Shown here: in pieces, positions 1 to 10,521 of the stretch
Layout: every line of letters begins with the position of its first letter
Numbering within the stretch: position 1 is the first letter of the stretch
Origin: Fluviicoccus sp.
Lineage (GTDB): Bacteria > Pseudomonadota > Gammaproteobacteria > Pseudomonadales > Moraxellaceae
Assembly (NCBI RefSeq): GCF_030646115.1
Contig: NZ_JAUSMX010000023.1
Location: 62,001-126,000, forward strand
Length of the DNA stretch: 64,000 nt
Reading direction: 5' to 3'
The notes under the pieces: generated by a model
The model's input: the letters and a program-made list of their open reading frames with translations, nothing else
What the model was told of the DNA's origin: nothing
The model's database searches: none
Program-made: the position numbers and the translations under genes

Positions 1-1391
1 TTCTGGCCTGGAAGCGACTGCAGCTCAAGGGGATGGATGTCAGCCTGACACCCATGAAATTCAAGGTGCGGGAAGTTGTGGCGGATTCGCCGTTTACCCG
101 GCTGGTGATCCTGCCCGATAAGACCATCAACTTCAGCCAGATTCTCCGCAGCGACAGTTCGACGGCTTCCGTGAAAGCTGCGCCGTCAAAAACGAAGCCG
201 GGCTCCGGAACAGTGGATATACCGGTTGAAGTGCAGCGCGTGGCAGTCAGTAACGGCTCCATGCTCTTTGCTGACTTCAGTCTGAAGCCGCAGTTCGCTA
301 CGGGTATTGAATCGCTTAATGGCGATATTCGGCATATCAGTACGCGTCCTGGCTCTGTCGCCGATATCGCCTTGAAGGGGCGCGTCGACCAGTACGGCAA
401 GGCCGACATCCGTGGCCAGATCAATCCCTTGGCCCCTGATGCCAATACGGACATGAAACTCCGCTTTGATAATCTGGAGCTGACCACGCTCACCCCCTAT
501 TCAGCCAAGTTTGCCGGATATCGCATTGATAAAGGCAAATTGTCGCTGGATCTGGGATACCGGATCGAAGACCGCCGTTTGCAGGCCGCCAACAAGGTGG
601 TTCTGCACCAGTTGACGCTGGGGGAGAAAGTGGAAAGTCCGGACGCGGTGAATTTGCCGCTGCGGCTGGCGCTGGCCTTGCTCAAGGACAGCAACGGCGT
701 CATTGATCTTGACCTGCCCATCAGCGGCAGTCTGGATGACCCGCAATTCAAGGTCGGGCCGATAGTCTGGCAAGCGTTTGTCAATGTCGTCACCAAGGTG
801 GCGACCGCCCCGTTCCGGTTCATTGCCGGGCTGGTTGGTGGCGGTGATGACATGGACAGCCTGGCGTTTGCCCCCGGTTCTGCGGAAGTTTCCAAGCCAA
901 CCCGCGACAAGCTGTTGAAGCTGGCCGAGGCGTTGCAGAAACGACCCGAACTCAAAAGTGAGTTGCGCGGCACCTTTGACCCGGCGCTGGACAGGTCGGT
1001 ATTGCAGGTCCGTCGTCTGGATGAGGCGGTTCAGGCGCGCAAGGCGGCGGTGGGGACGGAAATCAAGGCGCTGGAAAGCCTGTATCTGGAGAAGTTCAGC
1101 TCTGAAGCCTTGAAGCAACTCAAGGCGCTGGCGATGCGTCCGGCGGGCGCGGTAGAGCAGCCGCAAGCCGAGTCCGCCTGGCGGACCTCCCTCAGGACCG
1201 CCTTGCTGGAGAAAGAGGAGGTTGCCGACGGTGATTTGCGGGAATTGGCCCTGGACCGCAGCCGTGCGCTGCGGCAGATACTGATTGAACAAGGGCAGGT
1301 GACGGACAGCCGGGTTTTTGTGCTGGAGCCGGAGGCTGTGACCGGAGAAGTGGAGGCGGTTGCCAGCCGTGTGGTGCTGAACGTGATTTAA
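1..1391 (+). CDS. DUF748 (AsmA-like) envelope protein, 3' portion
   Basis: The frame is open from base 3 to the TAA at 1389-1391, giving about 462 C-terminal residues; the start lies upstream of the window. The first visible residues carry an L-x-W-K-x-L-x-L-x-G pattern followed by a beta-rich stretch with SPFTRLVI and INFSQI, which is how DUF748 repeats usually look. The last third has FAPGSAEVS and an alternating polar/hydrophobic helix region, also typical of the C-terminus of this family. DUF748 proteins are large periplasm-spanning AsmA-like proteins thought to help maintain the envelope; that role is inferred from the family. The next gene is on the same strand but has its own operator-like site. 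Confidence 0.8.
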   Translation, partial: LAWKRLQLKGMDVSLTPMKFKVREVVADSPFTRLVILPDKTINFSQILRSDSSTASVKAAPSKTKPGSGTVDIPVEVQRVAVSNGSMLFADFSLKPQFATGIESLNGDIRHISTRPGSVADIALKGRVDQYGKADIRGQINPLAPDANTDMKLRFDNLELTTLTPYSAKFAGYRIDKGKLSLDLGYRIEDRRLQAANKVVLHQLTLGEKVESPDAVNLPLRLALALLKDSNGVIDLDLPISGSLDDPQFKVGPIVWQAFVNVVTKVATAPFRFIAGLVGGGDDMDSLAFAPGSAEVSKPTRDKLLKLAEALQKRPELKSELRGTFDPALDRSVLQVRRLDEAVQARKAAVGTEIKALESLYLEKFSSEALKQLKALAMRPAGAVEQPQAESAWRTSLRTALLEKEEVADGDLRELALDRSRALRQILIEQGQVTDSRVFVLEPEAVTGEVEAVASRVVLNVI

Positions 1392-1424
1392 CCCGTGTCG
1401 GAACCGTTAAAAGCTCAAAGTCCG

Positions 1425-1455
1425 ATTGTACGACAATGAGTCAAAAGGGTAGAAT
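1425..1455 (+). promoter_or_regulatory. GntR/FadR-type operator overlapping a promoter
   Basis: ATTGT-ACG-ACAAT at 1425-1437 is an inverted repeat. Its core TTGTACGACAA fits the TNGTnnnACNA operator pattern known for FadR-subfamily GntR regulators. A TAGAAT -10 hexamer lies at 1450-1455, and the TTGTAC at 1426-1431 sits 18 bases upstream in the -35 position. A repressor bound here would cover the -35 element, so autoregulation of the following GntR gene is the likely reading (inference). Confidence 0.55.
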
Positions 1456-1489
1456 TGCCAACGTACTGGATTTACAGGTTGAGGCGACC

Positions 1490-2206
1490 ATGCTGGAACA
1501 AGGGAACGACGCGACATTCAAGGCTGCTGAGAGTCTGGCCGAGCAAATCGCCCGTCATGTGGGGCGGCAGATCATTACCGGTGATCTGGTGGAGGGAGAG
1601 CGCATCCAGGAGTTGCGGATTGCCAGCGAGCTGAATGTGAGCCGGGGTTCGGTGCGCGAAGCGTTGCTGATCCTGGAACGCCGGCACCTGATTGAAATCT
1701 ATCCCCGACGCGGCGCGGTGGTGGCGGAAATGTCCGCCCAGCAAATCAAAAGCCTGTTTGAAATCGTAACCTTGCTGTTATCCGTCATGGTGCGGCGCGC
1801 CGCTGACAACTGGCGTCAGTCGGATGCCGAGAGCTTCACGGCTTTGCTGGAGAAAATGCAGCAGCTGGTGCGTGACGGTGACATTGAAGGGTTTTATGAA
1901 AGCTCATTTGCCTTTTTCCGCATGAGCTACCGTTTCAGCATGAATCCTTATATAGAAGAGATACTGGAAGATTTACAACCGGCGTTGCAGCGTGGATATT
2001 ATCTGGCCCTGCATACCAACAAGCGTGAATTGCAAGAGGCCTATAATTTCTTCAAGGGCGTGCTGGAGGCGGTGTTGTTGCGCAAGGGTGAGCAGGCCGC
2101 CGATCTGGTGGGGGATTTCTGCCTGCATCTGCGCAGCCTGGTTCTGGATTCCCTGGCGCGCATGAAGCAGATTGAGCTGGCCTGGGCGCAACGTTCCCGG
2201 CGCTAA
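1490..2206 (+). CDS. GntR family (FadR-type) transcriptional regulator
   Basis: The protein has 238 residues from the chosen start. Residues about 15-80 form a winged helix-turn-helix of the GntR family, with ELNVSRGSVREAL as the recognition region. Residues about 90-225 are an all-helical FCD-like effector domain, which normally binds a small carboxylate. I chose ATG 1490 because GAGG at 1481-1484 precedes it by five bases. The earlier in-frame ATG at 1436 falls inside the operator and upstream of the -10. A GntR gene next to smc is also found in Pseudomonas. The ligand and targets are unknown; the self-operator suggests negative autoregulation. Confidence 0.85.
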   Translation: MLEQGNDATFKAAESLAEQIARHVGRQIITGDLVEGERIQELRIASELNVSRGSVREALLILERRHLIEIYPRRGAVVAEMSAQQIKSLFEIVTLLLSVMVRRAADNWRQSDAESFTALLEKMQQLVRDGDIEGFYESSFAFFRMSYRFSMNPYIEEILEDLQPALQRGYYLALHTNKRELQEAYNFFKGVLEAVLLRKGEQAADLVGDFCLHLRSLVLDSLARMKQIELAWAQRSRR

Positions 2207-2218
2207 TCCGCTTTACTG

Positions 2219-2224
2219 TATAAT
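2219..2224 (+). promoter_or_regulatory. Putative -10 element for smc
   Basis: A perfect TATAAT sits 31 bases upstream of the smc start, in the short gap after the GntR gene. No good -35 hexamer is visible at 16-19 bases, so this is a moderate call. Confidence 0.35.
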
Positions 2225-2255
2225 TTCATGCCTCACCCTCCGGATTTCCGTGGTC

Positions 2256-5200
2256 ATGCGCCTAAAAAGTATAAAACTGGCGGGCTTCAAGTCATTTGTC
2301 GATCCGACCACGGTCCCTTTCCCCAGTAATCTGACGGCCATTGTCGGCCCCAACGGTTGCGGAAAATCCAATGTCATTGATGCCGTGCGCTGGGTCATGG
2401 GCGAGTCGTCCGCCCGGTATTTGCGGGGCGAGTCGATGGCGGATGTCATTTTTAATGGATCCACCACCCGCAAACCGGTCGGCCAGGCCAGTATTGAGCT
2501 GATTTTCGACAATCAGGACGGCACCCTGGCCGGGGAATATGGACGTTACGCTGAAATCGCCGTTCGCCGTCAGGTAAGCCGTGAGGGTAAATCCGATTAT
2601 TATTTGAACGGAAGCCGCTGCCGCCGCAAGGATATTACCGATATTTTCCTGGGCACTGGCTTGGGGCCGCGCTCCTACGCCATTATTGAACAGGGCATGA
2701 TTTCCCGCCTGATTGAAGCGCGCCCGGAAGAGTTGCGTCATTATATTGAAGAGGCGGCCGGAATCTCCCGTTACAAGGAACGCCGCAAGGAAACCGAAAC
2801 CCGTCTCGCCAATACCCGCGATAACCTGTCCCGCCTCAACGATATTCGCGACGAATTATCCCGCCAACTGGCACATTTGCAGAAGCAAGCCGATGCGGCT
2901 GAGAAGTTCCGGCGTTTCAAGGCAGAGGAGCGCGAAACCAAGGCACAGCTTTTTGCCTGGCGCTGGCAGCACATGCATGGCGAGCAATTGGTCCTGGAGC
3001 AGGAAATCCAGTCCCAGGCCGAAGCCCTGGCTTCGGCGCTGCAGCAGCAGCAGGGTCTGGAAGAGTCACTGACTGCCGCCCGTGAGAGCGAGGAGCTTGG
3101 TCATCAGGCCGTACTGGAGTCCCAGAATCAACTGCATGCTGTCCGCAACGCAGTGGGCTCGGTAGACCAGCAGATACGTCACCAGACTTTGCGGCGCGAA
3201 CAACTGGGTCAGCAGATTGCCAACCTGCAACAGCGCTGCCTGCAAACCGGCGATGAACGCACCCAGGATGAGATGGAGCTGGAAAACCTTCTGATGGAGC
3301 TTGAGACCTTGCAGCCGGCGCTGGAAGAAAGCCAGGCCCGCCACGAAGAGGCCTTGTTCCGGGTGGAAAGCGGGGAGTCGGCCTTGCAGCAATTGCAATC
3401 CCGGCTGGAGACTTGCCAGCGTGAGGTGTCCTCCGCCGGTTCACGTGTACAGGTGGGGCAGGGGCGCATTCTGGCGCTGGAGCAGGGTTTGATGCGTGCG
3501 CAGGAACGGCGTTTGAAACTGACGCAGGACCTGGGACAGTATGCGACCGATGAACTGCTGCACGATGTATCCGCGCAACAGGAAGAGCTGGCCATGCTGG
3601 ATCAGTTGCTGCAGGAAACGCAACTGCAACTGGAGCAATTGGGTGACCGCATTACGGCCGGCAGCCGCCGCCAGCAGGAACTGGCCCGGCAACTGCATGT
3701 GTTCAAGACTGAGCAGCAGCAGTTGCAAGGCAGGCTCTCGGCGTTGAATGCGCTGCAACAGGCCGCCTTGGGCCGTGACAACCGGGAGCTGAATGCCTGG
3801 CTGGACCGTCAGGGCATGCGGGATGCGCCGCGGCTGGCCGAGGTGGTGCGGGTGACCCCCGGCCATGAGAGCCTGGTGGAAGGGGTGCTGGGCGACGCCT
3901 TGTCGGCGCTGATGGTGGACGATCTGGGACAATATGCGCTGGAGGGGGCGCCGCATGTGATGCTGGTGGAGTCCTCCCCGTTGGAGCCGTTCTCACCCGG
4001 CAGCCTGGCTGGTCTGATGATCGAACCGGTGGGCGCGGACTGGCTGGCCAAGGTGCGTCTTTGCACAGGCCTAACGGAGGCGCTGCAACAGCGGCACGAA
4101 CTCTTGCCGGGTGAAAGTCTGGTGACGCCCGAAGGTTATTGGTTGGGCCGCCATTGGTTACGGGTCTTCGCGTCGAAGACGGAAGAAAGCGTGCTGGCGC
4201 GGCAACAGGTGATCGAGACCCTGCAAGCCCGCCTGCTGGAGCTGGCGGGTGAGGTTGATGAAACCCAGCGCGAACAGCACAGCAATGCCGAAGCATTGCA
4301 GCAGGATGAAACTTTGCGCGGGCAACTGCAGAAGCAGCTCTCCCGTCAGTTGCAGGAACGCGGCGCGCAGCAGACCCGGCTGGCGAAACTGCAGGCGCAA
4401 CTGACCCAGACCCAGCTTCAGGCCCAACGGGTGCGCGAGGAAATGGCCGACCTGGATGAGCATTACGCGCAGGATGCCGAAGCCTTGGCCGAAGCCCGGC
4501 TCCGGCATCAGGATGACCTTGAGGTCTGGCAGGCGTCCCAGGCTCAAGAGGAGGACATACTGTCACGGCGTGAGGCCTTGCGTGAACAGGCGCTGCAATT
4601 GCGGCAGCGGCTGCAGGAGGAGCGCGCCGCGAGCCATCGCCTGGCGCTGGAGTTGCAGGGCTGCCAGACCCGTGAGCGGGCGCTGCGCCAGAACCTGCAA
4701 CGCAGTGATCAGCATTTGCTGCAGCTTCGCCAGCAGGTCAGGGAACTGGAGTCGGAGCAGTCCGGCCAGCACGAACCGATGGCGGAACTGATGATGCAGC
4801 AGGAAGAACTGAATATCCGCAAAGTCGAAGCCGAAGAGCGGGTTCTGCATGCTGAGTCGGCCTTGCAGGAAGCAGGGCGGCTGTATCGGGAAATGGAGCA
4901 ATACCGTCACCGGCTTTTTGCCAGTATCGAGCCATTGCGTCAGCAACTCGAATCCCGGCGCCTGCATTGGCAGAATATTGCCTCCCGCCAGGAGTATTTA
5001 CAGGAGCAAGTCCGGGAGCTGGGCGTGGCGATGGAAGATATTCTGGCCGGTTTACCCCCGGATATTGATGAAACGCTTTGGCAAAGCCGTCTGGAACAAC
5101 TCGCGGTCCGGATCAGCCGTTTAGGGGCCATTAATCTGGCTGCCATTGAAGAATATCAGCAGCAAGCGGAGCGCAAGGCCTATCTGGATGCCCAGTCGGC

Positions 5201-5735
5201 GGATCTGGAAGAGGCGGTGGAAAAACTTGAAAATGCCATCAAGCATATTGACCGTGAAACCCGGACGCTGTTCATGGATACCTATAATCAGGTCAACGCC
5301 GGTTTGCAGCATCTGTTCCCCAAGGTGTTTGGTGGCGGGGAGGCGACACTCAGCCTGGTTGGAGAAGACTCGCTTAACAGTGGAGTTACAATTATGGCCC
5401 GTCCGCCGGGTAAAAAAAATTCAACAATTCATCTATTATCTGGTGGTGAGAAAGCGCTCACAGCATTATCATTGGTTTTTGCTATCTTCCAATTGAATCC
5501 CGCACCTTTTTGCCTGCTGGACGAAGTGGATGCTCCGCTGGACGACGCCAATGTGGGTCGATTTTGTCGTCTGGTAGAAGAAATGGCACAGAAGGTACAG
5601 TTTATTTACATCACGCATAACAAAATAGCCATGGCGATGGCACAACAGTTGATGGGAGTCACCATGCACGAGCCAGGGGTTTCGCGTTTGGTGGCAGTGG
5701 ATGTAGAACAAGCCGCAGCATTGGCAGCTGCATGA
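2256..5735 (+). CDS. smc: Chromosome segregation ATPase SMC
   Basis: This 1159-residue protein has the complete SMC layout. Walker A is GPNGCGKS at residues 31-38, followed by long glutamine-rich coiled coils at about 170-500 and 660-1000, with a hinge between them. The ABC signature LSGGEKA is at about 1061-1067, and Walker B/D-loop FCLLDEVDAPLDD follows near 1085. SMC dimers compact and segregate DNA together with ScpA and ScpB, whose genes lie at 17-18.4 kb in this window rather than adjacent. The start was placed at the ATG giving MRLKSIKLAGFKSF, the conserved N-terminus; an upstream extension is not conserved. The stop overlaps ATG 5732 in the zipA frame (ATGA). Confidence 0.97.
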   Translation: MRLKSIKLAGFKSFVDPTTVPFPSNLTAIVGPNGCGKSNVIDAVRWVMGESSARYLRGESMADVIFNGSTTRKPVGQASIELIFDNQDGTLAGEYGRYAEIAVRRQVSREGKSDYYLNGSRCRRKDITDIFLGTGLGPRSYAIIEQGMISRLIEARPEELRHYIEEAAGISRYKERRKETETRLANTRDNLSRLNDIRDELSRQLAHLQKQADAAEKFRRFKAEERETKAQLFAWRWQHMHGEQLVLEQEIQSQAEALASALQQQQGLEESLTAARESEELGHQAVLESQNQLHAVRNAVGSVDQQIRHQTLRREQLGQQIANLQQRCLQTGDERTQDEMELENLLMELETLQPALEESQARHEEALFRVESGESALQQLQSRLETCQREVSSAGSRVQVGQGRILALEQGLMRAQERRLKLTQDLGQYATDELLHDVSAQQEELAMLDQLLQETQLQLEQLGDRITAGSRRQQELARQLHVFKTEQQQLQGRLSALNALQQAALGRDNRELNAWLDRQGMRDAPRLAEVVRVTPGHESLVEGVLGDALSALMVDDLGQYALEGAPHVMLVESSPLEPFSPGSLAGLMIEPVGADWLAKVRLCTGLTEALQQRHELLPGESLVTPEGYWLGRHWLRVFASKTEESVLARQQVIETLQARLLELAGEVDETQREQHSNAEALQQDETLRGQLQKQLSRQLQERGAQQTRLAKLQAQLTQTQLQAQRVREEMADLDEHYAQDAEALAEARLRHQDDLEVWQASQAQEEDILSRREALREQALQLRQRLQEERAASHRLALELQGCQTRERALRQNLQRSDQHLLQLRQQVRELESEQSGQHEPMAELMMQQEELNIRKVEAEERVLHAESALQEAGRLYREMEQYRHRLFASIEPLRQQLESRRLHWQNIASRQEYLQEQVRELGVAMEDILAGLPPDIDETLWQSRLEQLAVRISRLGAINLAAIEEYQQQAERKAYLDAQSADLEEAVEKLENAIKHIDRETRTLFMDTYNQVNAGLQHLFPKVFGGGEATLSLVGEDSLNSGVTIMARPPGKKNSTIHLLSGGEKALTALSLVFAIFQLNPAPFCLLDEVDAPLDDANVGRFCRLVEEMAQKVQFIYITHNKIAMAMAQQLMGVTMHEPGVSRLVAVDVEQAAALAAA

Positions 5736-5746
5736 GGTTTCTATCT

Positions 5747-6616
5747 ATGGAAAACTGGATTTGGGGCGCTGTGGCAGTCGCCCTGCTGGTACTGGCAAAA
5801 ACGGTGTGGGATTATTTCCGGAATTCCGGGACCGGTACGGATGCCGGCCTGGCGGATAACGCCGAAGCGACCATGGATGGAATTCGTGTGGTGTCACGTG
5901 CCGAGCGCCGTGATCTTGCCCGTCGCGGCGTTTCCCTGAAGGTTGCGGCCGTTGTGGATGCGGCTCCGCAGCTGTCGGCGGTTGATGCATTGCCGGCCAA
6001 TGACGAAATGGACACCGTCCGTTTTGTGGTTCCGGCCAAGAACGAGCCTGAAACCGCCACCAACGTAATCTCGCTGGAACTCCGCAAGAAAGCGTTCGCG
6101 GAAGACACGATCATTGGCGCCGAGGACGATTTTGTCGACCCGCTGGCTCTGTCGCAATCGCAAAGCCGGGTGGTGGAAGCCTCTGACTATGTGATCGTCT
6201 ATGTCATGCCCAGCCATGTCCCGTTTGACGGTGAGCGTCTGCTGAAGTGTGCCTTGTCCTTCGGCCTGCGTTTCGGTGAAATGTCGATGTTCCACCGTCA
6301 TGAGCATCCGAACGGTCATGGTGATGTGCTGTTCAGCATGGCGCGCGCTGATGATGTCGGTGCCTTTGACCTGGAAGCGATGACCGGTGAATTCATCCCC
6401 GGCCTGACCTTGTTCATGGCCTTGCCCAGCCCGCAACCGGCGCTGGCCTACGACATGATGGTTGACACTGCCCGTCGCATTGCCGCAGAACTGCACGGTG
6501 AAGTGCTCGACCAGAGCCAGAACCCGCTGAACCGGCAATTGGTGGAGCACTATCGTGAAGATGTGCTGGAATACACCCGCCGCCAGTTGATGTCGGGCGT
6601 TGCCGTCGCGGTTTAA
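5747..6616 (+). CDS. zipA: Cell division protein ZipA
   Basis: ZipA tethers FtsZ polymers to the inner membrane at the division site. This copy has 289 residues: a single N-terminal membrane helix at about 3-22, a charged segment, and a C-terminal FtsZ-binding ZipA domain from about 150 to 285 ending in a long amphipathic helix. TGAGG at 5733-5737 lies nine bases before ATG 5747, so I prefer it to the ATG at 5732 that overlaps the smc stop; both give the same protein apart from five residues. The middle region lacks the obvious Pro/Gln-rich linker of E. coli ZipA. Order smc-zipA-ligA matches Pseudomonas. Confidence 0.93.
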   Translation: MENWIWGAVAVALLVLAKTVWDYFRNSGTGTDAGLADNAEATMDGIRVVSRAERRDLARRGVSLKVAAVVDAAPQLSAVDALPANDEMDTVRFVVPAKNEPETATNVISLELRKKAFAEDTIIGAEDDFVDPLALSQSQSRVVEASDYVIVYVMPSHVPFDGERLLKCALSFGLRFGEMSMFHRHEHPNGHGDVLFSMARADDVGAFDLEAMTGEFIPGLTLFMALPSPQPALAYDMMVDTARRIAAELHGEVLDQSQNPLNRQLVEHYREDVLEYTRRQLMSGVAVAV

Positions 6617-6640
6617 TTATCCGCAGCGGGCAGGGAATGA

Positions 6641-8800
<2,160 letters not shown>

Positions 8801-8804
8801 GTGA

Positions 8805-8842
8805 CCGTCATTTGCCGGAGCAAGGACTCCGGCAAATGACGG
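8805..8842. terminator. Bidirectional terminator between ligA and the SulP gene
   Basis: CCGTCATTTGCCGGAG at 8805-8820 and its exact complement at 8827-8842 form a 16-bp perfect stem with a six-base loop. It lies between convergent genes. No long T-run is present on either strand, but the stem stability and position make termination likely. Confidence 0.75.
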
Positions 8843-8848
8843 CTTGGT

Positions 8849-10492
8849 TCAGGTCGAGACAGTCTGCAGGCGTTTGTGTTCAATCGCCATCGTGAAGTCA
8901 TCGTAATAGTTTTGCCGCCCCAGCTTGTGGATGGTTCCCGCCTTCAGCAACTTCTTCTTCACGCTCCAGTTGGCCTCGCACAGGATCACCTCAACGCCGC
9001 GGTTTACGAACTTTTGCAGCACTTCCTCCAGCGTCTGGATGCCAGTGATATCCATGAACGGCACCCGTTTCAGGCGGATGACCAACCGTTTGGGGTCGGT
9101 GCGGGTATTCGCCAGCGCCCGCTCGAAATTTTCCACCGCCCCGAAAAAGAACGGGCCTTCAATGGTGTAGACCAGTACGCCTTCCGGCAGCTTGCGGCCG
9201 TTCAGTTCAAACTCCAGATCGGCAGAGGATTGTTGTTGCACCTCAACCGCCGTGGACATGCGCCGCAGGAAAAGCAGGGTGGCGAGAATGACGCCGATAT
9301 TGACGGCCACCACCAGATCGGTGAAAACGGTCAGCAGGAATGTCATCAGCAGAATCACGACATCGGCCCGGGGTGCACGTTTGACCATGTTGATGAAGTG
9401 CTTCATCTCGCTCATGTTCCAGGCCACAAAAAACAGGATGGCCGAGAGCACACACAAGGGAATATGTACGGCCAGCGGAGCCAGGAACAGGATGATCAGC
9501 AGCAGCGTCAGGCAATGAATGACGCCGGACAAGGGGCTGGTGCCACCATTGCGGATGTTGGTGGCTGTACGGGCAATGGCGCCGGTGGCGGCAAATCCGC
9601 CAAACAAAGGGGCGGCAATATTCGCAATGCCCTGACCCACCAGTTCCTGATTACTGTCGTGGCGCGATCCGGTCATGCCGTCAGCCACCACGGCGGACAA
9701 CAGCGATTCAATGGCGCCCAGCATGGCGATGGTAAACGCCGGGCCGATCAGCTCGACAATACGGGACAGGGTGATGCCAGGCAGGTGGAATTCAGGCAGG
9801 CCCAGGGGGATGCCGCCGAAGGCCGTGCCAATGGTGGCGACGCCCTGAAAAGCGAACACGGCCTGAAAGACCGTGGCTGCCAGCAGCGCCAGCATGGGGC
9901 CGGGGATCTTGTTTATGACGGGAATGCGCGGGGTCAGTACGACAATGGCCAGACTGCCCAGCGCCAGCGCCGTGGTGGCTGGGTGGAGCTGCGGCAAGAC
10001 CTGCAGCAAATGCCAGACTTTTTCATGAAAATGCCCGCCGCCGGTAGACGGCAGGCCGAAAAAATCTTTCCATTGCCCTACCCAGATAATCACCGCAATG
10101 CCCGCCGTAAAACCGACAATAACCGGGTTGGGAATGAACTTGATGATGCTGCCCATGCGCGCCAGACCCAGCAACAGCAGCATGACCCCGGCCATCAAGG
10201 TGGCAATCTGCAAGCCTTCCATACCGTATTTGCCGGTGATGCCGGCCAGGATGACGATGAAAGCCCCGGTAGGCCCGGAAATCTGCACCCTGCTGCCGCC
10301 CAGCAGTGAGGTTAGAAGCCCCGCAATAATGGCGGTATAGATGCCCTGTTCGGGTTTGGCTCCCGAAGCTATGGCGAAGGCCATGGCCAGCGGCAGGGCG
10401 ACCACGCCCACCACCAGTCCGGAAATAATGTTTGGCAACCAATGTGGACGACTTAATAAGCCGGCGTTCCAGGCTTCACGGATGGCGATCAT
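8849..10492 (-). CDS. SulP family anion transporter with STAS domain
   Basis: The 547-residue protein has 10-12 hydrophobic segments over residues 20-420 and a cytoplasmic STAS domain at about 440-540. The N-terminal NIISGLVVGVVALPLAMAFA segment is the typical SulP signature. SulP proteins carry sulfate, bicarbonate or dicarboxylates; the substrate cannot be told from sequence. A GAGG precedes the ATG. It lies 29 bases downstream of mnmC on the same strand and is probably its operon partner, although no functional link is evident. Confidence 0.9.
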   Translation of the reverse strand: MIAIREAWNAGLLSRPHWLPNIISGLVVGVVALPLAMAFAIASGAKPEQGIYTAIIAGLLTSLLGGSRVQISGPTGAFIVILAGITGKYGMEGLQIATLMAGVMLLLLGLARMGSIIKFIPNPVIVGFTAGIAVIIWVGQWKDFFGLPSTGGGHFHEKVWHLLQVLPQLHPATTALALGSLAIVVLTPRIPVINKIPGPMLALLAATVFQAVFAFQGVATIGTAFGGIPLGLPEFHLPGITLSRIVELIGPAFTIAMLGAIESLLSAVVADGMTGSRHDSNQELVGQGIANIAAPLFGGFAATGAIARTATNIRNGGTSPLSGVIHCLTLLLIILFLAPLAVHIPLCVLSAILFFVAWNMSEMKHFINMVKRAPRADVVILLMTFLLTVFTDLVVAVNIGVILATLLFLRRMSTAVEVQQQSSADLEFELNGRKLPEGVLVYTIEGPFFFGAVENFERALANTRTDPKRLVIRLKRVPFMDITGIQTLEEVLQKFVNRGVEVILCEANWSVKKKLLKAGTIHKLGRQNYYDDFTMAIEHKRLQTVST

Positions 10493-10521
10493 GGCGCCTC
10501 ACTCAACAATAATGTGAAAAA

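Noticed and set aside
1436-1489. Longer N-terminus for the GntR regulator
   Set aside because: The ATG lies in the operator and upstream of the predicted -10, and it lacks a Shine-Dalgarno; ATG 1490 has GAGG.
8876-10309. Plus-strand 477-codon open frame opposite the SulP gene
   Set aside because: It is a shadow of a GC-rich membrane-protein gene; the composition (Gln/His/Asp-rich with no domain) is typical of antisense frames, and the minus-strand gene has clear motifs.
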